Shown here piece after piece: positions 50,344 through 59,496 of a stretch of 64,000 nucleotides of DNA. This DNA is from Chitinophaga sp. CF118. Lineage in GTDB: Bacteria; Bacteroidota; Bacteroidia; Chitinophagales; Chitinophagaceae. How positions within the stretch are numbered: position 1 is the first letter of the stretch; each line of letters begins with the position of its first letter. Below the pieces are notes generated by a model. That model worked only from the letters and a program-made list of their open reading frames with translations. It had not been told where the DNA came from and searched no databases. The DNA is taken from positions 124,001 through 188,000 of the forward strand of contig NZ_FOMK01000011.1 of assembly GCF_900112615.1 (NCBI RefSeq), read 5' to 3'. Made by a program: the position numbers and the translations under genes.

Positions 50344-50802
50344 TTATCTCCCGAATGTATACCTCACTGAAATAGCAAAATCCGCCAGATCTGAGGATGT
50401 GTTGAAATGAATGGCAGGCTTCCAGTCAAGGCTTAAATTGATTGGTAAGGAGGGGAATGTATAATCTATTCCGCCAATACCATCTACACCTGCAATAAAC
50501 TTCACATTACCTTCTTCCTTACGACTCCCCATATGTGCTCCTCCCCCTATAAACCATCCAAAACCATCTGTAGTTAATGCCGACAGGTCAAAATGTCTTT
50601 CGTATAATCCTGTGATGGTAAATGTGTGCGCATATGCCCCCGCTATACCTTCTACTGCATTTGCATCGTCAAAAAAATATCGAGCTGTAGCACCAAATGG
50701 CAATCCAAGGCGTAAGCCCACCTGGGGGTTACCTTTCAACTGCGCATTTGCATGGTTGATACCCAGTCCCAGAAGCATCGTTATGAACAGCGTTTTTTTC
50801 AT
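50344..50802 (-). CDS. small outer-membrane barrel-like protein, 152 residues
   Basis: Signal peptide about 1-20 (NANAQ). The mature protein shares a plan with the 174-residue neighbour: VGLRLGLPFGATARYFF, ITGLYERHFDL, FIGGGAHMG, AGVDGIGGIDYTFPSLPINLSLDWKPAIHF and the end ISVRYTFGR. It lacks the acidic tyrosine-rich loop. The two genes are 31 nt apart on the same strand and the nhaA gene lies 42 nt further upstream, so they may be read together. The pair looks like an old duplication. Confidence 0.75.
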   Translation of the reverse strand: MKKTLFITMLLGLGINHANAQLKGNPQVGLRLGLPFGATARYFFDDANAVEGIAGAYAHTFTITGLYERHFDLSALTTDGFGWFIGGGAHMGSRKEEGNVKFIAGVDGIGGIDYTFPSLPINLSLDWKPAIHFNTSSDLADFAISVRYTFGR

Positions 50803-50844
50803 GTTAATTGGAATTGCTCTGCAATAACGATGCCAGTATGGCGA

Positions 50845-51975
50845 TTATTGCTTCTTTAAGTAACAATAGCCAACTATACCGGATATCAGGGATGCCGCAA
50901 TTACGGCTATCTTTGAAGTTATCTGCAGGGAAATTTCCGTAAATGCCAGGGTGGAAATAAAAATTGACATGGTAAAACCTATGCCGGCAATAATACCAAC
51001 TCCCAACACCTGCGACCAACGGGTGTGATGGGGTAGGGTTGCCAGTTTGAGCCGGGCAGCAATGTAAGAAAATCCGAAAATACCCAGTGGTTTACCAATG
51101 ACCAACCCCGCCAGAATCCCATAACTGATTGAATTATTGAACGTATGCAGTATATCCGGAGGAAATACGATAGCTGTATTAGATAGCGCAAAAACCGGCA
51201 TAATGATGAAATTCACAGGATCATGCAGGCGGATAATGAGAGCCGGTAATCGCGTAAGCGGCATACAGCAGGCCAGTAACACACCCGCTATCGTTGCATG
51301 GATTCCGGAGTTATAGATACAGTACCATAATATAATACCCGGTATAATATAGAAAACCAGTTTTTGGATCTTGTACAGGTTCAGGATGATAAGTAATAGC
51401 ATAATGCCCGCAGCTCCAAGGAGATAGCCTGTATGCAGACTTGCAGTATAAAAAACAGCGATGGTAAGGATTGCTCCCAGGTCGTCTATAATAGCCAGGG
51501 CTGTCAGGAAAATCTTTAAGGTAACTGGTACCCGGTTGCCCAGCAGGGATAATACACCGAGTGAAAAGGCGATATCTGTGGCCATCGGAATACCCCAGCC
51601 ATGTGCGTAAGCAGTACCTCCATTAAAAAGCAGAAAGATCAATGCCGGGCAGACCATTCCTCCAAAGGCGGCTATTACCGGTAGCATGGATTTACGTATA
51701 GACGATAATTCTCCAATGGTCAGTTCTCTCTTGATTTCCATTCCTACCAGGAAGAAGAAAGGAACCATTAAACCGTCATTGATCCAGTGTAATGTAGTAT
51801 GTGGGAAATTTCCAACCGGAATATGTACTACAGTGTCCCACAATGCAAGATAAGCCTGTTGCCAGGGTGAATTGGCAAGGAACAGGGAGAGAATAGTACA
51901 TATGATCAGCACAATTCCTACTGCCCGGCTATCATGTAAAAACTGGTAGATAGGAGAGAGGAATTTTTTGATCAT
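50845..51975 (-). CDS. nhaA: Na+/H+ antiporter NhaA
   Basis: 376 residues, close to the usual NhaA length. The protein has about 12 spans with recognisable stretches: WINDGLMVPFFFLVGMEIKRE near 64-84, and FSLGVLSLLGNRVPVTLKIFLTALAIIDDLGAILTIAVFY near 138-177, which holds the conserved DDLGA ion-binding aspartates. It exchanges Na+ for H+ across the inner membrane for pH and salt homeostasis. It starts 2 nt after the OstA-like gene stop and so belongs to the mlaD-ostA-nhaA unit. Confidence 0.94.
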   Translation of the reverse strand: MIKKFLSPIYQFLHDSRAVGIVLIICTILSLFLANSPWQQAYLALWDTVVHIPVGNFPHTTLHWINDGLMVPFFFLVGMEIKRELTIGELSSIRKSMLPVIAAFGGMVCPALIFLLFNGGTAYAHGWGIPMATDIAFSLGVLSLLGNRVPVTLKIFLTALAIIDDLGAILTIAVFYTASLHTGYLLGAAGIMLLLIILNLYKIQKLVFYIIPGIILWYCIYNSGIHATIAGVLLACCMPLTRLPALIIRLHDPVNFIIMPVFALSNTAIVFPPDILHTFNNSISYGILAGLVIGKPLGIFGFSYIAARLKLATLPHHTRWSQVLGVGIIAGIGFTMSIFISTLAFTEISLQITSKIAVIAASLISGIVGYCYLKKQ

Positions 51976-51977
51976 GG

Positions 51978-53846
51978 TTATTCTTTTTTCGTTGTTATTT
52001 CAGATGCTGTTTTAATATTTATGGTCCCTATCAGATCATATTTTGATTTGGGTTTCCGGTCTATTTCCCAGTGGAAGTTTTCCAGCAGCAGCTGGTCCAG
52101 CGGGCGTTGAGAGAAAGGATACATGGTTCCTTCCGGATCTTTAATAAATGTAACGTGATGCAGTTCGCTGTTTCTGAAGTAGATGTTAATGATACCACTC
52201 AGTGTTTTATTTACACTGATAAAGCCACCATCATCATCTTTAATGTAATAGATACTTTCAGCATTCCCGTCAACGTGCATCCAGTCAAGTGTTTGTCCTG
52301 AAAAGTAGCCGGTGATCTGGTTGCCTTTAATCTGGTTATATAAATTCTTTCCTGCTTCTTTTACAATAAGGCCATTCTGATCCAGGAGGATTTTATCTGC
52401 AGTCTGGTTTTTAATATACAAGAAGATCGTATCGCCGGTTAGCTGTGTCCCAGTTGCCCACAATACGGGTTGTTTATAAAAGCGGAAGATAGAATCTTTG
52501 GAAGAATAATATAAACTGTCTGCCACGCCCTGTAATGAATCCGAAAAGATCTTTACATTATGCCATGCCATGAGATAACGGGTTTCGGAAGTATCTTTCT
52601 TTTCGCTTGTGGTATCAGATTTTAATGCCAGTGTTTGAGGTTTGGGACCTATCTCCACTGTATCTTTCTTAATCACCAGAATTGAATCTGCAGCCTTTGT
52701 GATCACTAATGCTGAATCCCGTCCGGCTTCTGTCGAGTCTTTTATCGCAAGGGCCAAACCCTTCATAAATGCCGAATCTTTTACCGTTCCGGATGAATCA
52801 ACATCCTTCCGGAGAACCAATACCGAATCCTTTCCTGCTTTCGGATTAATATGTTTGGTAGTATCTTTTTTGATAATTCCGGAGAACAGGGTATCGGCGG
52901 TAACGAACATGGTATCTTTTTCGCGTTCCATGATCATTAGCGGATGCTGGGTAGCCAGGATCGTTTTCTCCTTCTGGTTTACTGTACCATAGTTGGAGAG
53001 TAATGTCATTTTCTGGGCAGTATCGCGGTAAACCATGTTACCGGTAGCATATGCCATGCCGGTAGCTTTGTCCATCGTGATATTATCTGCAGTAATGGTA
53101 GCAGTACTATCTTCAATGGTAGGTCTGCTGTCAAAGTTTCCCTGGCCTGATTCTGTATTATAAGTACCGGAAGTAGCGTACATAATGGTCTTACCATCAT
53201 TGATGGTAGTTGGTGCCACTATGGTTGCTATTTTGGTTTCTGTATTATAAAGGAGTGTATCGGTAGTGAGGGTATACTCCGGATCTATCATCACTACATT
53301 TTTCTTAAAATAAACGTCTTTTGTATCTGCATAGTAGAAGCCTTCCTGGCTGGTGAGTACACTTTTACCGTTTACCAGCTTTCCTCCCTGTACATAAGTA
53401 CCTATACGGGCATTCATATCATATTGCAGTTCCGGGCCGGAAATGGTGATTTTGCCATCGGTAAGTCTGGCATTATCGCGGAGGGTAGCCAGTTTGGTAT
53501 CTCCTTCATAATGAAGGTAGTCTCCATAGATATTGATACTGTCTGCCTGGTTGATGTGGATATGTCCATAGGCATCCAGTACGTTGTCTGCCCTGTTAAT
53601 GAGCGCGCTATCGCAATAGAAGAGGGTATTGCCCTGGCGAAAGATGGCATCTCCTATAAAGCGGTTCAGCTGTTGGGAGTCTTTGGTGATTACATTCAGT
53701 TTATCCGACTGAATGATATGAATCACCTTGGTAGAATCCGTATTGCCCTGTGCCGGTTGCTGTGCCATCGCCGGAAAGAACCTACCCAGGCAAATCCCTG
53801 CCAGGATGAGCCCGTATTTTGCTAATTGCTGCATCTTCAAGATCAT
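51978..53846 (-). CDS. OstA/LptA-like periplasmic protein
   Basis: 622 residues with a signal peptide (about 1-28, MAQQ). The sequence is dominated by repeated short beta-strands of the OstA/LptA jellyroll type (NRFIGDAIFRQGNTLFYCDSALINRADNVLDAYGHIHINQ, then similar blocks to about residue 330 with YYADTKDVYFKKNVVMI, LYNTETKIATIVAPT and the like). A second part (about 440-600) repeats the pattern (VADSLYYSSKDSIFRFY..., YFSGQTLDWMHVDGNAES). Long Asp/Lys/Ser/Thr-rich linkers separate them. I infer a role in LPS transport to LptD, encoded 3 kb away. It overlaps mlaD by 4 nt (ATGA). Confidence 0.85.
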   Translation of the reverse strand: MILKMQQLAKYGLILAGICLGRFFPAMAQQPAQGNTDSTKVIHIIQSDKLNVITKDSQQLNRFIGDAIFRQGNTLFYCDSALINRADNVLDAYGHIHINQADSINIYGDYLHYEGDTKLATLRDNARLTDGKITISGPELQYDMNARIGTYVQGGKLVNGKSVLTSQEGFYYADTKDVYFKKNVVMIDPEYTLTTDTLLYNTETKIATIVAPTTINDGKTIMYATSGTYNTESGQGNFDSRPTIEDSTATITADNITMDKATGMAYATGNMVYRDTAQKMTLLSNYGTVNQKEKTILATQHPLMIMEREKDTMFVTADTLFSGIIKKDTTKHINPKAGKDSVLVLRKDVDSSGTVKDSAFMKGLALAIKDSTEAGRDSALVITKAADSILVIKKDTVEIGPKPQTLALKSDTTSEKKDTSETRYLMAWHNVKIFSDSLQGVADSLYYSSKDSIFRFYKQPVLWATGTQLTGDTIFLYIKNQTADKILLDQNGLIVKEAGKNLYNQIKGNQITGYFSGQTLDWMHVDGNAESIYYIKDDDGGFISVNKTLSGIINIYFRNSELHHVTFIKDPEGTMYPFSQRPLDQLLLENFHWEIDRKPKSKYDLIGTINIKTASEITTKKE

Positions 53847-54841
53847 AGTGCCTTTGCGGTATCTGATGGTATGGGCTGTACTTTTGATTTCTTGCCGAAC
53901 AGAGAGAAATGTACGTATCGTTTAGGATTAGCTTTAAGGTCTTCCAGCAGTTTATTCAGGCTTCCCAGAGAATTCTGCAGGTTGTTATAGACCTTTTTGT
54001 CATTCATTAATAATCCCAGTGATCCATCTGTACTGTTCAGCTTTCCGAGCGTCTCATTGAGGCGTGTAGCCATTTGCTGCAGCTCAAGAAGTGTTTTATC
54101 CAGATTTCCGTTGGCCAGGGCAGAAGTTGTTTTTTCTGCATTGGTAAGGATGCCTGTTATTTTATCATTATTATTCTTCAGATTTCCGGAAATAGACTGA
54201 AAGTTATTAAGGGTAATAGCCAGACTGCCTGTTTTAGGATCCAGCATCCTGTTCAGGGAGGCTGAAGTTTTGCTGAAGTTACCCATAGTTGTATTCAGGT
54301 TAGCGATCGCTTCACGCAGGTTCCCTTTGGTGGTAGTATCGAAAATGGAGTTGACAGTGAGCAGTACGGAATCTACAGATCCCAGTGTAACTTCCAGCTT
54401 TTTAACCAGGGGGCTTAACTGTTCCTTCAGGGCATCTGTGATAGAGCCGTCTACGGCTGCATATACGGTATCTCCATCTTTCAGATATGTATTAGCGTTA
54501 CCAAAATCGATCTGAACGGCTTTACTGCCTAAAAGATCGCTTGTAATACGGGCAACGGAATTATAAGGGATGTTTATTTTCTTCTTGATTCTAATGGTAA
54601 CCAGGATCTTACCTGCATTATTGTCCAATACATCGAGATTAGCAACATTCCCGACTACCAGGCCATTCACCTGTACGGTATTGGATGGCTGGAGTCCGTT
54701 CACTTGTGTATATACAGCATAAATAGTTTTACCAGATGAAAAAAGGCTCTTTCCTTTTAATAGATTAAAACCCAAAAACAGTAATGCAATAGACACCGCA
54801 GTAAGAACTCCTACTTTGGTTTCATTAGATACTTTAAGCAT
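53843..54841 (-). CDS. MlaD/MCE-domain protein
   Basis: 332 residues. One N-terminal membrane span (about 11-30, GVLTAVSIALLFLGFNLLKG) anchors a periplasmic MCE domain (about 38-115, YAVYTQVNGLQPSNTVQVNGLVVGNV...), followed by a long helical tail with coiled-coil heptads (TTKGNLREAIANLNTTMGNFSKTSASLNRML...). MCE proteins form hexameric rings that move phospholipids between membranes. Here the usual MlaE permease and MlaF ATPase genes are not in the window. It is the first gene of an overlapping chain with ostA-like and nhaA. Confidence 0.92.
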   Translation of the reverse strand: MLKVSNETKVGVLTAVSIALLFLGFNLLKGKSLFSSGKTIYAVYTQVNGLQPSNTVQVNGLVVGNVANLDVLDNNAGKILVTIRIKKKINIPYNSVARITSDLLGSKAVQIDFGNANTYLKDGDTVYAAVDGSITDALKEQLSPLVKKLEVTLGSVDSVLLTVNSIFDTTTKGNLREAIANLNTTMGNFSKTSASLNRMLDPKTGSLAITLNNFQSISGNLKNNNDKITGILTNAEKTTSALANGNLDKTLLELQQMATRLNETLGKLNSTDGSLGLLMNDKKVYNNLQNSLGSLNKLLEDLKANPKRYVHFSLFGKKSKVQPIPSDTAKAL

Positions 54842-55040
54842 GAGAATACGTTATACGTTCCTGCAAAAATAAACAAAAAAGGTTGCGGGCAATCAATTGT
54901 CGGATCGAAATACCAATACAAGATCTGATACCGGCTTTTCAATTCCAGGTATTTATGCGGCAATCAGGTGTAAAAAGAAGGATTTTCGGGGGATAGGGGT
55001 TGTTAACAGTACTGGGGGTATGGTGGTGTATAGCAGGAAA

Positions 55041-56456
55041 TTATCTGCTGGCCAGGCGATTATTGTTTTTTAATGGTAATACAAAGGCATTCCAGAAGCC
55101 AAGCTGCTTTGCTTTACGCAAAGCAGTATTGGCTTCTGGTTCCGATCTGAAACTTCCCCAGATATATTTGTTAAGTCGTTTATGATTGATCGTTATCTGT
55201 TCCTGCCGGATGTTTCCGGCAAGTTTATTAAAGATGGTAGAGTTGGAGCGATACTTCTTATCTGTTATCATTAACTGGATATCATACGCGAAGGAGGGCT
55301 TTAAAACCACTTTTCTGGAGGCTATAGCCTTTGATGTATTCTTAGAAGAACCTTTGGAAGCCAACACTTTAGTGTTTTTTTCTTTGGTACTTGTCTTTTT
55401 GGCGATGCTGGTTCTGGAAGCGATTGTTTTAGCCGGAGTGGCTTTCGTCGTTTTACCCTTGGCTACCGTAACCTGCTGACGGCCAGTACCTTTTTTGTAG
55501 CTGATAGGAGTTGGCTGCATACTGGGAGCCTCCTCATTATCAGGGGTGCTATAACGGCCCAGTTCATCCTTATAGCGTTGGATTGCTTTATAGATACAGG
55601 TGGCTGCTTCCTGCTGGCCCTCTTCAGAGTTGAGATACCTTTCTTCTTCCGGGTTGCTGATAAAGCCTAATTCCACAAGTACGCTCGGCATAGCGGTGGC
55701 CTGCAGTACCCATATCCCTTTTTCATCACGTTGTCTGGCTCCACGGCTGATTCTTCCTACATGAGTAAATTCATCTTCTATTAATGTAGAAAGGCGCAGG
55801 CTCTGATCAAAATAGGTGTTGCGTAATGTATTTAATAATATAAAGGTTTCAGGATCAGACATATCCATTACCTGGTTAGCACCTTCAGAATTTGCATCGA
55901 GCATGATTACCGGGCTTTCTCTCAGGGATTCTGTTTTAGCAGTGTTCTTCCCGGTGGCCCATACATAGGTTTCTGTACCTTCTGCGGTACTGGGGGAGGT
56001 AGAATATATAGGACGCTTGGTGGCTACTTTGCGTTTGCCTTTCTTTACATACACCGTTTTATACCCCGTAACCCTGCGGGTAGGACCTGCAGAATTACAG
56101 TGGATAGAAATGAAGAGGTCTCCTTTTTCCCTGTTGGCAATAATAGCTCTTTCGTTAAGATCTGCTTTAAGGGTAGAGGCCAGGGCGTTACTGGTTTTTC
56201 GGGTATATACCACACGTACATCCTTCATATTGGCTTCTATCAGTTTCCCTAGTTTAAGGGCTACATCCAGGACAACACCTTCTTCTGTCGAGAATTTACC
56301 GTGAGCACCCGGCGTTTGGGCACTATGTCCCGGATCTATAATAATTGTTCTTATAGGGGGATTTCTTTTTTTGCCACCGGGGGCATCTTTGGCAAAAATG
56401 AAAAAAAGTCCTAGTAAAGTGCTACATCCTAAAATCCAAAATCGGTTCCAGCGCAT
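55041..56456 (-). CDS. N-acetylmuramoyl-L-alanine amidase with SPOR-like tail
   Basis: 471 residues. After an N-terminal hydrophobic segment the amidase_3 domain (about 34-295) shows the zinc ligands in IIIDPGHSAQTPGAHG, the E in EEGVVLDVA, and FISIHCNSA; the catalytic Glu is in LVELGFISNPEEE. A Lys/Thr/Ser/Ala-rich linker (about 310-390) leads to a C-terminal domain with SPOR-like strand-helix order (INKHKRLNKYIWGSFRSEPEANTALRKAK-like region), which would bind denuded glycan at the septum. It cuts the stem peptide from MurNAc in cell separation. It is divergent from lptD. Confidence 0.93.
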   Translation of the reverse strand: MRWNRFWILGCSTLLGLFFIFAKDAPGGKKRNPPIRTIIIDPGHSAQTPGAHGKFSTEEGVVLDVALKLGKLIEANMKDVRVVYTRKTSNALASTLKADLNERAIIANREKGDLFISIHCNSAGPTRRVTGYKTVYVKKGKRKVATKRPIYSTSPSTAEGTETYVWATGKNTAKTESLRESPVIMLDANSEGANQVMDMSDPETFILLNTLRNTYFDQSLRLSTLIEDEFTHVGRISRGARQRDEKGIWVLQATAMPSVLVELGFISNPEEERYLNSEEGQQEAATCIYKAIQRYKDELGRYSTPDNEEAPSMQPTPISYKKGTGRQQVTVAKGKTTKATPAKTIASRTSIAKKTSTKEKNTKVLASKGSSKNTSKAIASRKVVLKPSFAYDIQLMITDKKYRSNSTIFNKLAGNIRQEQITINHKRLNKYIWGSFRSEPEANTALRKAKQLGFWNAFVLPLKNNNRLASR

Positions 56457-56612
56457 GACTCAATTTTTATTTTAATATAATGGGCGTTAGTTAGTTATAG
56501 TTATAAACGACAGATCCTGCTTCTTTATTCGATATGATCCGTCATTCTTTATTCTTATTTCATCGATACATGAGGTGTTAAATATGCTCCAACAGTCTTT
56601 TTCGTTTTACGA

Positions 56613-56646
56613 TTGATAATAATTTGTATAAAATCTTGTAGGTTTG
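56613..56646 (+). promoter_or_regulatory. promoter of lptD
   Basis: TTG at 56613-56615, 23-nt spacer, TAGGTTTG at 56639-56646 fit TTG-N17-23-TAnnTTTG; the ATG is 15 nt downstream of the box, so the leader is very short. Confidence 0.55.
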
Positions 56647-56660
56647 TGCCCGTTTAAGAC

Positions 56661-59435
56661 ATGCACCTGAATTACAAAAATAATTATAAAAAGTTTTTGC
56701 GACTGATATACCTGGTATTTGCCGGTATAATAATTGTCGTTCCCTTTATTATAGATGCTATAGCAACTCCCGCGCCACATCTTCCTGACTACTTTAACAA
56801 AAGTTTCACAGATACCGTGCCGATTGCAAAAGATACGGTGTTGTTCCGAAAAAAAGATGCAATATCAGTAAAAAAAGACACTTCGGTGCCTTCAATAACA
56901 GATAGTATGCATGCTGTTACCGATACAACGGGTATAGATAGTCTGGATATGCCTAAGCTATCTAAAGACAGCCTGGACGCTATTGTAACATATAAAGCAA
57001 AGGATTCCATTGTATTAGTGGTACCGGACAAACGTTTTTATCTGTATGGAACTGCCAATACGAAGTATAAAACAGTAGACCTCAGTGCTGAACGGATGAA
57101 TTTTAATCAGAGTACTGGTATTCTGGAGGCTACTACTGCGCTGGATACCAGTGGCAAACCATATGGCCGTCCGCAGATGACGGATAAGGACCAGAGCTTT
57201 GATTCGGATACCTTACGCTATAATTTTAATACACAAAGAGCTAAGATCTATAATACCCGTTCTCAGTACGGGGAGGGGTTTGTTGCCAGCCAGCAAACAA
57301 AGCGCATGGCAGACAATAGCATTTTCGGTTTCAAAAATGGTTATACCACCTGTAACCTGGATACTCCTCACTTCCAGTTCAGGGCGCGTAAGATCAAAGT
57401 GATTCCGGATAAGCTGGTGATATCCGGTCCGGCCAACCTTGAAATAGAAGGGGTGCCCACACCTTTATTTATACCATTTGCGATATTTCCTATTACCCAG
57501 GGACAGAGTTCCGGGATTCTGATGCCGGGTTATGTCGTGAATGCGCAAAAGGGGATGGGGCTTGAAAACGGTGGTTATTATTTAGGGTTGGGAGATAATT
57601 TTGACCTTACCATGCGTGGTGATATTTATTCTTATGGAAGCTGGTCATTGACTGCCAGTCCTACGTACAGAAAGCGATACCATTATAATGGAGGGATGAC
57701 CCTGAGCTTTGCAAATACGCGTTTTGGGGATCCTTCTGTGAAGACTGAGTTTAGCCGCTCGCGTGACTTCCGTGTAACCTGGAACCATAGTATGGACAGT
57801 AAAGCTCGTCCTGGTGTGAACTTTGGTGCGAATGTGAACTTTGGTACCTCCAGCTACAACACGTATAACGTATACGATTATGCGACCCGTGTAAATAATA
57901 ATATCGGTTCATCCATCAGCTTTTCCAAAACCTGGCAGGGTAAGCCTTATAACTTTACTTCCAGCCTCACTCACTCTCAGAACCTGAGTACGCGTGATGT
58001 GTCTATATCATTTCCATCTGCCACCTTTAACGTAAATACACAGTATCCTTTCCAGCCCAAAGAAATGGTAGGGCCATCTAAATGGTATTATAAGTTAGGG
58101 ATTGGTTACTCTACTGTATTGAATAACAGTGTCACATTTAAAGATTCTGTGTTCGGGAAGTCTAAAATGTTTGATGCGTTACAGTCGGGGATGAAGCATA
58201 GTATTCCTATTTCGTTCTCTATTCCGGTATTGAAGAATTTTACGCTTTCTCCCGGGATCAGTTATTCAGAATACTGGTATACGAAGAAAACAAAACGTGA
58301 GTGGAAAGATGACAAGCGTGTGAGTGTAGACTCTGTAGGAGGTATTGATACAACATATGAATCCAAATTTTTTGCAGCCAGACAAGCCAGTGCCAGCATA
58401 TCGCTCTCTACAGCATTGTATGGTATGTACCAGTTCAGCAAAACATCCAAGATAAAGGCTATCCGGCATGTAATGCGGCCTACTATCAGTGCCAGTTATC
58501 AGCCGAATCTTGCAAAAGATGCCTATTACTATCTGAAATATAACAAGGCTGGTGATAGTATAAGACAATCCTATTTTACAAGTTCTTCAGTAGGCGTACC
58601 ATCAGATGGCAGGTCAGGGTCTATCTCGTTCGGGTTGGATAACAACCTTGAAATGAAAGTGTATTCAAAAAAGGATACCTCTGCCAATCATGAGAAGAAA
58701 ATCAAGCTACTGGATGGTTTTGGTATTAATACATCTTATAATATGCTGGCAGATAGTTTTAAGCTGTCTACCTTCAGTATTTACGCCCGAACGAACCTGT
58801 TTGATAAATTGAACATTACGGCGAGTGGTAATATAGATCCTTATCAGGTGAATGCCCGTGGCAGAAAACTGGATAAATATGTTTGGAATGCAGGTAAAAT
58901 CAGCCTGGGACGTTTAACGAATGCCACAATTGCGATGAGTACTTCTTTCCAGTCTTCCGATAAGAAGAGTAAGGAGAAAGAAAAGGAAATCAGCGACATA
59001 GAAAATGAGCAGAGTACGGATGCCGCATTCCAGGCCCAGCAAAGGCAGCTGGCAGCAGTGCGTAAGAACCCGGGAGAGTATGTGGATTTTGATATTCCCT
59101 GGAAGTTGGATCTTTCCTATAGCTTATCTTACAGCAAGCAAATTATTCCTGATTCTGGAGGTGTGGTAGTCAGTTTTAATCAGTACCTGAGTTTTAACGG
59201 AGATTTCAGTCTTACTCCAAAGTGGAAGATAGGGGTGAATAGCGGTATTGATTTTATTAACAGGCAACTAGCTTATACAAATATTTATATATCGCGCGAT
59301 CTGCATTGCTGGCAGATGTCTATCAACTTAATACCAATCGGTACTTACCGGCAGTTCAGTATTACAATCAGTCCTAAATCTGGAATTTTAAGGGATCTTA
59401 AGATTAACCGATCGCGAACGTTCTATGATTTGTAG
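56661..59435 (+). CDS. lptD: LPS-assembly protein LptD-like outer-membrane barrel
   Basis: 924 residues. A hydrophobic N-terminus (about 12-32) acts as signal peptide, followed by a Thr/Asp-rich spacer. An OstA/LptA-like jellyroll follows (about 120-270: LYGTANTKYKTVDLSAERMNF, DSDTLRYNFNTQRAKIYNT, FGFKNGYTTCNLDTPHFQFRARKIKV, VPTPLFIPFAIFPI), then a large beta-barrel (about 280-924) with many aromatic strands. The order is that of LptD, which inserts LPS into the outer leaflet. Only one Cys-containing stretch (YTTCNLD) is visible in the jellyroll, fewer than in the E. coli protein. It is divergent from the amidase gene and ends at a strong terminator. Confidence 0.9.
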   Translation: MHLNYKNNYKKFLRLIYLVFAGIIIVVPFIIDAIATPAPHLPDYFNKSFTDTVPIAKDTVLFRKKDAISVKKDTSVPSITDSMHAVTDTTGIDSLDMPKLSKDSLDAIVTYKAKDSIVLVVPDKRFYLYGTANTKYKTVDLSAERMNFNQSTGILEATTALDTSGKPYGRPQMTDKDQSFDSDTLRYNFNTQRAKIYNTRSQYGEGFVASQQTKRMADNSIFGFKNGYTTCNLDTPHFQFRARKIKVIPDKLVISGPANLEIEGVPTPLFIPFAIFPITQGQSSGILMPGYVVNAQKGMGLENGGYYLGLGDNFDLTMRGDIYSYGSWSLTASPTYRKRYHYNGGMTLSFANTRFGDPSVKTEFSRSRDFRVTWNHSMDSKARPGVNFGANVNFGTSSYNTYNVYDYATRVNNNIGSSISFSKTWQGKPYNFTSSLTHSQNLSTRDVSISFPSATFNVNTQYPFQPKEMVGPSKWYYKLGIGYSTVLNNSVTFKDSVFGKSKMFDALQSGMKHSIPISFSIPVLKNFTLSPGISYSEYWYTKKTKREWKDDKRVSVDSVGGIDTTYESKFFAARQASASISLSTALYGMYQFSKTSKIKAIRHVMRPTISASYQPNLAKDAYYYLKYNKAGDSIRQSYFTSSSVGVPSDGRSGSISFGLDNNLEMKVYSKKDTSANHEKKIKLLDGFGINTSYNMLADSFKLSTFSIYARTNLFDKLNITASGNIDPYQVNARGRKLDKYVWNAGKISLGRLTNATIAMSTSFQSSDKKSKEKEKEISDIENEQSTDAAFQAQQRQLAAVRKNPGEYVDFDIPWKLDLSYSLSYSKQIIPDSGGVVVSFNQYLSFNGDFSLTPKWKIGVNSGIDFINRQLAYTNIYISRDLHCWQMSINLIPIGTYRQFSITISPKSGILRDLKINRSRTFYDL

Positions 59436-59460
59436 CTATGCTGAAAAGATAAATAGTGAG

Positions 59461-59496
59461 GGAGCCTGTTAAGATGTAGCAGGCTCCTTCATTTTT
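59461..59496 (+). terminator. rho-independent terminator after lptD
   Basis: GGAGCCTG and CAGGCTCC form an 8-bp stem with an 11-nt loop, followed by TTCATTTTTT. It overlaps the end of plsC. Confidence 0.82.
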
